DNA of 6,767 nt from Chloroflexota bacterium (GTDB taxonomy: Bacteria > Chloroflexota > Anaerolineae > B4-G1), in assembly GCA_024232355.1 (NCBI GenBank), contig JAAEPW010000078.1, positions 1 through 6,767 on the forward strand. The letters are read 5' to 3'. Positions 1-5,500 of the stretch are shown piece after piece. Below the pieces are notes generated by a model. The model was not told where the DNA came from. It searched no databases and saw only the letters and a program-made list of their open reading frames with translations. The translations under genes and the position numbers were made by a program. Position 1 is the stretch's first letter. Every line of letters begins with the position of its first letter.

Positions 1-9
1 AGATAGTTC

Positions 10-38
10 TTGCAATTGGGGCGGGATGAGTATATAAG
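10..38 (+). promoter_or_regulatory. Possible sigma70-type promoter for the rightward small genes
   Basis: TTGCAA (10-15) and TATAAG (33-38) are separated by 17 nt. They match the sigma70 consensus boxes at 4 of 6 and 5 of 6 positions. Transcription would start near 45, leaving only about a dozen bases before the first start codon and putting the Shine-Dalgarno at the very 5' end of the mRNA, which is a weakness. The stretch 1-56 otherwise shows no gene with a visible start. A reading frame open from the left edge closes at a TGA (27-29) and could be the tail of an upstream gene, but too few codons are visible to judge. Confidence 0.3.
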
Positions 39-42
39 TGTA

Positions 43-59
43 GACAAGGAGGGAACATG
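43..59 (+). repeat. Shine-Dalgarno/start block, copy 1
   Basis: GACAAGGAGGGAACATG contains a near-perfect Shine-Dalgarno (AAGGAGGG, 46-53) and the ATG of the first small gene. The same 17-nt block recurs at 542-558 with one mismatch (A to C three bases before ATG). Shine-Dalgarno conservation explains about eight of the matching bases. The flanking GAC and the spacer match as well, so a shared origin is possible but not shown. Confidence 0.6.
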
Positions 60-188
60 GGGAAAGATATGAAACGGATACTTGAACTCGAAGCAGAAGT
101 AAAGGAGTTGAAAAAAAGGGTCAAGGAGCTGGAAGACGAGAACGATCTCTATAGAGAGAACCCAACAACGGAGGAGGGGGATGCATAA
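57..188 (+). CDS. Small charged coiled-coil protein, 43 residues
   Basis: The frame starts at ATG 57, three bases after a near-perfect AAGGAGGG Shine-Dalgarno, and ends at TAA 186-188. After a short MGKDMKR lead, residues about 7-35 form one highly charged amphipathic helix of Glu/Lys/Arg. Leucine or isoleucine spacing (ILELEAEVKELKKRVKELEDEN) is what a short parallel coiled coil would show. The tail is acidic and polar. No signal peptide, membrane segment or catalytic motif is present. Its last 8 nt overlap the next gene, so the two are probably translationally coupled. Family and function are not recognised. Dimerisation or a partner-binding role is inference from the heptads only. The strong ribosome binding site is the main reason to call so short a frame real. 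Confidence 0.7.
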   Translation: MGKDMKRILELEAEVKELKKRVKELEDENDLYRENPTTEEGDA

Positions 189-375
189 ATTTATGAGGGG
201 GGAGTCCCCCATGTGGCTTGTGCTGGTTGAAGTTGCGGCGGTGACACCGTACTTCGAGGGAGACGGGAAAGGGGGCTGGAAAGAAACGGGGTCGATGGTA
301 TGGATGAGATCGGGCAACCAACACCTAGTAGACATGCCCTCGGAGAAGGTGGTCGATCTGGTGCTCAATGATTGA
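181..375 (+). CDS. Small unrecognised protein, 64 residues (or 54 from an internal start)
   Basis: Two starts are defensible. ATG 181 follows GGAGGAGGGG (170-179) and overlaps the preceding gene by 8 nt. ATG 211 follows GAGGGGGGAG (195-204) and would give a 54-residue protein beginning MWLVLVEVAAVTPYF. The shorter form starts straight into the hydrophobic, strand-like segment and looks the better domain boundary, because the 10 extra residues (MHKFMRGESP) have no evident structure. The body has alternating strand-like stretches and a Trp/Met-rich middle (GSMVWMRSGNQHLVDM), and ends VVDLVLND. It is not a convincing membrane protein: the N-terminal hydrophobic run is short and followed by acidic residues. 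The final 8 nt overlap the next gene (ATGATTGA). The family is not recognised. It resembles in style the small uncharacterised proteins common in phage accessory regions. Confidence 0.7.
   Translation: MHKFMRGESPMWLVLVEVAAVTPYFEGDGKGGWKETGSMVWMRSGNQHLVDMPSEKVVDLVLND
198..210 (+). promoter_or_regulatory. GC hairpin abutting the internal ATG at 211
   Basis: GGGGGAGTCCCCC is a perfect 13-nt palindrome. As RNA it gives a five-pair G:C stem (198-202 with 206-210) and a three-base AGT loop, directly touching ATG 211 and including most of that start's purine-rich ribosome binding tract. It could modulate initiation at 211. There is no following T-run, so it is not a terminator. It may simply be coding sequence if translation begins at 181. 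The structure is visible in the sequence; the regulatory role is inference. Confidence 0.4.
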
Positions 376-559
376 AACTATTGCGATTGCATGGGGGTTG
401 ATCTTGGCGTTTGCGATTGGTCATTATTGGGGATGGAGCAAGGGGAGAGACGCGGACGCGGGGGAAAGGCTCAAGCTACTGAATCCCGTACACCGCTGCA
501 ACTGTGATACCTGCAAGTGTGAAAATGGGAATCATGATCTTGACAAGGAGGGACCATGA
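368..559 (+). CDS. Small single-pass membrane protein with a CxCxxCxC cluster, 63 residues
   Basis: Residues about 4-23 (TIAIAWGLILAFAIGHYWGW) form one hydrophobic helix. A basic/acidic stretch follows (SKGRDADAGERLK), and then a compact cluster of Cys44, Cys46, Cys49 and Cys51 (CNCDTCKC) flanked by His42 and His56. The likely topology is an N-terminal anchor with the short charged tail in the cytoplasm, since Lys/Arg follow the helix, though this is uncertain. The cluster could bind a metal such as zinc or form disulfides if the tail is outside. No known family is recognised, and a holin or other small lysis-associated protein is only one possibility. The start overlaps the previous gene by 8 nt and has no close Shine-Dalgarno, so coupling is likely. 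The last 84 nt lie opposite the 3' end of the leftward XhlA-like gene. Confidence 0.65.
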   Translation: MIETIAIAWGLILAFAIGHYWGWSKGRDADAGERLKLLNPVHRCNCDTCKCENGNHDLDKEGP

Positions 560-763
560 GAAAGCATCTTTTTTCTCGCGGGTGCGGTGGCGGCAAGTGG
601 CGATCTGACTCGTTACCTCGAGCTTCATCTCGGCAGCCGTGGGGATCTCAGACAGGTGTTCGGTTTGGGATTCGAGCACTGCCACCTTAGTGTTTAGCGT
701 GCCGATGGAGCTGTTGATCCCGTCGAGCTTGTTCAAAACTTTGTCTTCGAAACCGTTAGCCAT
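476..763 (-). CDS. XhlA-like small coiled-coil membrane protein, 95 residues
   Basis: Residues about 5-35 (FEDKVLNKLDGINSSIGTLN and onward) have heptad-spaced Leu/Ile/Val, so they probably form a coiled coil. A polar linker (40-58) leads to a basic stretch (RHRTREKK, 58-65). Residues 71-93 (LLVKIMIPIFTLAGITVAAV) form one clear C-terminal transmembrane helix. This architecture (N-terminal coiled coil, basic patch, C-terminal tail anchor, 80-100 residues) is that of XhlA/haemolysin-type phage proteins, which in Bacillus PBSX act together with the holin in lysis. The assignment is by architecture only. The ATG at 763 has AAAGG eight bases upstream. It is the last gene of the leftward series, separated from its upstream neighbour by 79 nt, so it may be expressed or timed separately. 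The last 84 nt, encoding most of the membrane helix, overlap a rightward gene tail to tail. It could equally be an unrelated small tail-anchored protein. Confidence 0.75.
   Translation of the reverse strand: MANGFEDKVLNKLDGINSSIGTLNTKVAVLESQTEHLSEIPTAAEMKLEVTSQIATCRHRTREKKDAFSWSLLVKIMIPIFTLAGITVAAVYGIQ
542..558 (+). repeat. Shine-Dalgarno/start block, copy 2
   Basis: GACAAGGAGGGACCATG is 16/17 identical to the block at 43-59. Its ATG (556-558) overlaps the TGA of the 63-residue gene as ATGA, the usual layout for a coupled downstream gene. Yet the frame it opens (556-690, 44 codons) is Arg/Gly/Ser-rich, without recognisable structure, and lies entirely opposite the XhlA-like gene. The start signal is visible, but whether a protein is made from it is doubtful. 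Confidence 0.5.
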
Positions 764-842
764 GGGAGAGACCTTTCAATGAGATGGATATTTTTGTTTG
801 TATGCATCTGTACAGCGTTCCCGGGTGCTCATGGATCAACTG
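764..842 (-). other. 79-nt intergenic gap within the leftward series
   Basis: This gap lies between the TAG of the 376-residue gene and the ATG of the XhlA-like gene. Next to the XhlA-like start it carries a plausible Shine-Dalgarno (AAAGG on the minus strand). A short inverted repeat near the upstream stop (CGGGT 822-826 with ACCCG 849-853) has a 20-odd-nt interior and no T-run, so it is not a convincing terminator. I see no clear promoter. A short rightward frame with a hydrophobic beginning starts here at 779 and is described under findings. Confidence 0.4.
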
Positions 843-1973
843 CTAGCGACCCGAGGCGGGTTCCCACAATGAAGCGGTATGAACGATCAAGTCATGGTTG
901 CCGTTCGTATTCCCTTCGATTTGGATGTAGTCCGCTGTGACATCAATCTCCAAACCCCGCCCCGCCCCAAGACTCCCGCCGACCCCATCGGACGTGGTAA
1001 CGAGTTGGGCGACCATAGCCCCGGAAGATGTGAACGTCCACGTATCAGCACCAGATGAATACTTGACCACTTCCCCCGCCGCGTCACACGTCATCACGAG
1101 AGCAATTTCAGCCTCGATCTTATCGGTCCCCCCGTCGAGGTTCCGGGGCACTACCTTCAGCGTAGTTGGGTTGTTATTGATCGAGTCTTCCCGAAAATCC
1201 GTCAGTGCAAGATTATTTAGCTTCATTCCCATTGGATAGGTCGTCTGAAACAGACACCTGCTTGTGTTGTGAATAACTGAGTCGCCCGAGTCTATCATAT
1301 GCGCAATCGCTCCAATACTCGTGCCCGCGTCAGAGTCGTAGCCCCGAAGGGTTTCATTGACCGCGATGTTTGCAGCCGGAACAACCGCCTGGTCAAGCGG
1401 CAAGGTCTCCGATATTGGAACACCATACGTGCTAAGCCGAGCCACTAACCCATAAGTGATTTCGAACTTGGCACATTTGAACCCATCGTCCGTACCGCTG
1501 CCCACGGGGACCACATAGGTGTTTTCATTGCCCCATGTCCATTTGAGTTCTGGCACTGTGGTATAGTCGTAGTCGTCAACCCCGACTGATGGTGTGGCCA
1601 TGAGAACGGTCGACGTGCCGCCTACGTCCTTATCTGGATACCATTCCGCCTTGAACATCTTCGTTCTGAAGTTGACCTCGTAAAGCTCTAGTTCTATTCC
1701 CACATAACGCTTATCGACCGAACCAGCCGTTTCGGGAAACCTCGTGATGATATAGAAGTCTTGCGGCGTGGCCCCGTTCATTGTGGGCTGTCCGTTCACT
1801 GTCTCGTCTGGTCTTCCGTAGTAGCTTGATATATACGACTGTGCCCGCCACCCCCGAAGGTGCTGGAAGGTCTGCTGCGCCGAAATCCCCCATTGAACCT
1901 TTGCAGGTGCGCCCACGTAGCACTGTTGCGGGTTGACGAAGATCGACGTTCTTGGATTCTTAATCATTGTCAT
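843..1973 (-). CDS. Probable phage tail-tip or receptor-contact protein, 376 residues, family not recognised
   Basis: I place the start at ATG 1973, which overlaps the preceding stop as ATGA and has GGAG nine bases upstream. The frame stays open to an ATG at 2051, but that start would add 26 residues (MACSMGDLHNS...) encoded wholly inside the upstream gene, without better support. The protein is rich in strand-like segments (VGIELELYEV 91-100, EITYGLVARL 171-180, TLKVVPRNL 271-279, EIALVMTC 289-296). It ends in a Gly/Ser-rich turn region (325-340) and a strand pair, GLEIDVTADYIQIEGN (340-355) then DLIVHTASLW (361-370). It has no signal peptide, membrane helix or catalytic motif. The composition and position, two genes after a tail hub in one coupled series, suggest a virion surface protein of the tail tip, perhaps a fibre or receptor-binding component. 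That role is inference. Four Cys are spread singly. Confidence 0.85.
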   Translation of the reverse strand: MTMIKNPRTSIFVNPQQCYVGAPAKVQWGISAQQTFQHLRGWRAQSYISSYYGRPDETVNGQPTMNGATPQDFYIITRFPETAGSVDKRYVGIELELYEVNFRTKMFKAEWYPDKDVGGTSTVLMATPSVGVDDYDYTTVPELKWTWGNENTYVVPVGSGTDDGFKCAKFEITYGLVARLSTYGVPISETLPLDQAVVPAANIAVNETLRGYDSDAGTSIGAIAHMIDSGDSVIHNTSRCLFQTTYPMGMKLNNLALTDFREDSINNNPTTLKVVPRNLDGGTDKIEAEIALVMTCDAAGEVVKYSSGADTWTFTSSGAMVAQLVTTSDGVGGSLGAGRGLEIDVTADYIQIEGNTNGNHDLIVHTASLWEPASGR

Positions 1974-2590
1974 AGTGGCATACTCCAAGACTGTCGGGAC
2001 GCATATACGATCTTGTTTAGAGTTGTGGAGATCACCCATTGAGCAAGCCAAGCAGACGCCGAACGATTTGCAGAGTAGGGCTTCCAGGTAGACCCACGCC
2101 CGATTACTTCAATATCTCGCGTGGACTGAACCCCCGATTGAATGTAGGTGGCTTCGTCAAAATCCCACGCCCACCTCGTGATATTGTGGACGGCGTGTAC
2201 CTGCGCAGTGTTTGCAGTTAGGGCGTTCTTGGTATCTCCATATGTTGTACGGGTGCGTGTCTCCGGTGGGAGGTCTTGAGGAAACGGGGGGCAGTCTGCC
2301 GCATGAGTCTTAAGCGGTATATCTTCTGACACTTCACCCCATGTGGCCGCAACCGTCCCGGCTGTTGTCTTCGGTGCCGGTGCTGTTCCCCATTGTGGAT
2401 ATTCCCTAAACGACGTTGGGTTGTTCGTTGTGATCTGCGTGCACTGGATAAGGTGGCCGCGCGACATCGCCCCGGCAACTGCCCAATTTGGAGGGGAGAG
2501 CGGGGCACGGCACCCGAGAAAATAATATCTGTCTTCGGCATTCGACGCCGGGAACCCGCCGTCTGTTGGCCCAATGTATCCGCCTGCCAT
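1970..2590 (-). CDS. Unrecognised phage structural-type protein, 206 residues
   Basis: ATG 2590 lies 3 nt after the hub stop codon and follows GGAG with a seven-base spacer. The TGA overlaps the next start as ATGA, so both junctions predict coupled translation at similar timing. The sequence opens with a Gly-rich segment (MAGGYIGPTDGGFP), then has a strand-like stretch around Cys27 and Cys50. Residues 65-110 are Pro/Thr-rich and probably a flexible linker (WGTAPAPKTTAG, PPFPQDLPPE). The C-terminal half is Trp/Thr-rich (ITRWAWDFDEATYIQ 137-151, ASAWLAQWVISTTL 178-191). There is no membrane helix, signal peptide or enzymatic motif. By position directly downstream of the hub it may be a tail-tip adaptor or hub-associated component, as inference. 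I do not recognise the family. Confidence 0.85.
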   Translation of the reverse strand: MAGGYIGPTDGGFPASNAEDRYYFLGCRAPLSPPNWAVAGAMSRGHLIQCTQITTNNPTSFREYPQWGTAPAPKTTAGTVAATWGEVSEDIPLKTHAADCPPFPQDLPPETRTRTTYGDTKNALTANTAQVHAVHNITRWAWDFDEATYIQSGVQSTRDIEVIGRGSTWKPYSANRSASAWLAQWVISTTLNKIVYASRQSWSMPL

Positions 2591-2593
2591 GTG

Positions 2594-5500
2594 TTAGCTC
2601 CAACTAAAAGCGCGGTGGTCGTCCCCACTCGCGTCTTGGCATTTGCCGGTCTCGTCTCCCAAGAACCCATAAGACGACTGACAATCCTGTAGGTCTGCGT
2701 GGTCTCTGTCTGCGAAGATGATTATCAAATCCTTTGCCGCGTCGAAGTTGTTTGCGTTGTCCAACTCTATTACGCAATCGCCGCCATTGACATCTGCCAC
2801 GGTAAGAGCATCCTTGCTTGACGAGTGGCCCAACCTTCCCGCCCACACGTTCTGCGAACCACCCGCCGTGGCGTATGCCGTGGCGTCCGCCCGAAATGCC
2901 CAGACAGCGTACGCGGTGCAACCACATGTTGCGTTGTACGTCTCTGTTTCATCCGTTGAATTGCTCCACTTCATGCAGCCAAACCGAGCCAGATCGGTTA
3001 ACCCCTGAGACGGGTCAACAAAGTCGCTTGCGGCTGCCGTGGTCGGGAGGCTATCAATCGTCAATGTAGTTCCAACCAGTGTTTGCTTGGCACCCGTTAC
3101 GTGCATCGACGGTGCCCACCCGCCCGAAGTAATCGGGGTAATTCGAAGCGTTACATCCACCTCGAATTTATTCTTGGCGATTACCGGGTTGACCTTCGTC
3201 ACAAGGCACCCCACGCGCGTCACACCCCGCGTTCCCGTGAATCTTGACGTTATCACGTCTGAGGTCAAGAGAGCGGACGTGCCCGCCCCTATGGTGGTCA
3301 GGACGGACGGGTTGCACCGTATCGTTACCACCTCGGGTACGGTGTTCATTAATCCAAGCATCGTCCGGATGTTGGATAGAAGCACGGTGCCGTCTGCCGA
3401 GTTGAGTTGCAATATCTTGTCGTCAAATTTAAGGGTCTTCCCGCCTCCCGCTTCGAGGGCCAACCCGGTTTTGTTGTCGATACTGTAACTGATTCCGGCG
3501 TCCTTGCCCCGGAAGTTACATTTCCCATCTACGGAATGATAAAGCCATGTATTACCAGAGATCTCCGTTGGTGGCTTCTCGGGCATGATTGCCCCGTCGT
3601 CAAGAATTCTGCCGTGGGTCTGTGCGTCCACCTTCGACACTCTGCCGAACGGCTCGAACGATAGCCACCAAGATCTCTGGTCTTCGCAGTATTCCCAAAC
3701 CGGACGAATGCCAAGGGACAAAAGTACCCCTTGCAAGAGTGCACTAAGTTTCTGTTTTGGTGCGTTCAGTTGGAGTGCATACCGGGCAGCCGCAAACCCC
3801 GCACCATCCGCCAGCGTGTTCAGCCGAGACCAATCTATCAACTCTCTGTCTGCCGTCGGGGAATCGGTTCCAACAGAATCAGGGATTGTTGTAACCCGGT
3901 GCCGCTCTGGTATGTTGGCAGATTGGTTGGTGCCGTTCAGCAGCCCCCTAAAGAGTTCTCGCACTGAGTTGCTGGATACCTCGTTCTGCTGAGTGATTGC
4001 CCACGGGTCCGCGCTGCCGTGGATAGCTGGCATCCACAACATATCTTGACCCCAGACCATTGTGGTTGGATACCACGTATCCTGTTGGGAGACACGCAAC
4101 ACGGGCGTGGTATCGTCATTGTCCCATGTGTCATAGTCGGACGTGGGTGTGGTAAGGTAGTTGTCCCCCGTGGCCTTGATCTCCGATTCCCAAAGTAGCT
4201 CTGTGTGGCCCTCGTCTGCCATTAGTTGACCAGACCCAATTGATAGCCCGGTGCCGTTGCTCAACAGCTCGACTGAGTAACTATCTCCGATTGTCATCCT
4301 GTAGTCACCATCGGATGTCTTAGGAAGGGGGAACCCTGTAAACGGACCCTCGGCGTCCATCTTCGTTCTGTATCCGCACTCGTCCCTCAGATAACCGCCT
4401 GCCTCGCAGGTGTGCCACTCATGAGAATCGTTGTATCCGAATTGTAGCGCAGCGGAGCAAGCCCAATTCCACTGATAAAAATACTCAAGTCTAAAGTGGC
4501 GCATGAGCATCGGGGGATCTAGTTTGGCTCCGCCGCTGTCATACAGCTCCGGGACGGACGCTATCAATGTGGTGACAAATCGCGCCGCCCACGGGTTGCC
4601 CCTGATCTTATAGGGGTTGTGTGTCCCTACGCGGTCAGTGATGGAGTATGCAAACGCCGCGTCGATATACCCCCCGTGCACGCCGCTTTTGTACAGTTGC
4701 CAGTCGCCCACGCCACACATGATGTTACCGACCCACCCTTTATCAAGGCTCTGGTCGCTTGTGTAGTAACTTAAGTAGTTTGGCTTCGTCCATCCCCAAC
4801 CCATGCACAACGGGACCGGGCCGCATATCATGGTTGACTTGGTAGTGGTGCCCCCGTAGCTGCAAACGAATTCGTTTTCAGAGACGTTGTATTCAAGATC
4901 TGCCTTTGCCGCCGAGAACGTGGCGGACTCCAACTCTTCTGCCACAGCCGTGGCCAACGCAGAGCGGCTTTCAAACGAGACAGAACCACCCGCCGCACAG
5001 AGCCAAAATGACTTAGTATCAAACGCACCGCCTGTCCACTCTTGCAATACAAAGTGTGGGGACTGACAAGATGCGTAGCCTCCTGACTCGCTATGTCTCG
5101 CAAAGTGGAACCCGGATAGGTGCCCCTCGAATTCGTCCGTGGGGATAGTGGCGTCTAACCACTTGAGCCAGTGCCCGATTGAGATCTTCCAGCTTTTCGA
5201 ATCGCCCCGTGGATTGTTCACAATGGGGCCGGTCCTGAAAAGAATCGGGGCGGGGTCTCCCGCGTACGAGTCGATGTCTACAATGTCCCCGTCTTCTGTC
5301 AAGGGAATCATCCACAGATTCGCAGCCTTGCCGATGACGTCCCCGGGAACGTTGGAGATCATAGTGTTTGCACCGTCGCCAAACGAAGCCCAGATCGCCA
5401 TTGACGGAGATCTCCATATACCGCTAAATATTTTAGCCGTGTACGTTCCGTCCCCGTTATCAACAGGAGTATGGATCGCATAGCAAGAGTTCCCGGCCCA

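Noticed and set aside
121..324. 67-codon leftward frame opposite the first small rightward genes
   Set aside because: Its Pro/His/Arg-rich translation shows no structure, and it lies opposite genes with strong ribosome binding sites and coupled junctions.
822..853. Inverted repeat CGGGT...ACCCG around the stop of the 376-residue gene, considered as a terminator
   Set aside because: The stem is only five pairs, or eight with a bulge; the loop is long and no T-run follows on either strand.
556..2615. Shared AFSWS residues at the end of the hub and before the membrane helix of the 95-residue protein, considered as a duplicated segment
   Set aside because: The match is five residues, and the underlying DNA agrees only partially, so chance is the simpler explanation.
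2218..2670. 150-codon leftward frame overlapping the 206-residue gene and the hub end
   Set aside because: It spans the stop/start junction of two well-supported genes in another frame. Its Arg-rich, structureless translation is typical of an out-of-frame reading.
3039..3992. Long rightward open frames (for example 3039-3488 and 3585-3992) opposite the hub gene
   Set aside because: They lie wholly antisense to the 1222-codon gene, have no Shine-Dalgarno-linked series and show low-complexity Pro/Ser/Arg translations typical of shadow frames in GC-biased coding DNA.
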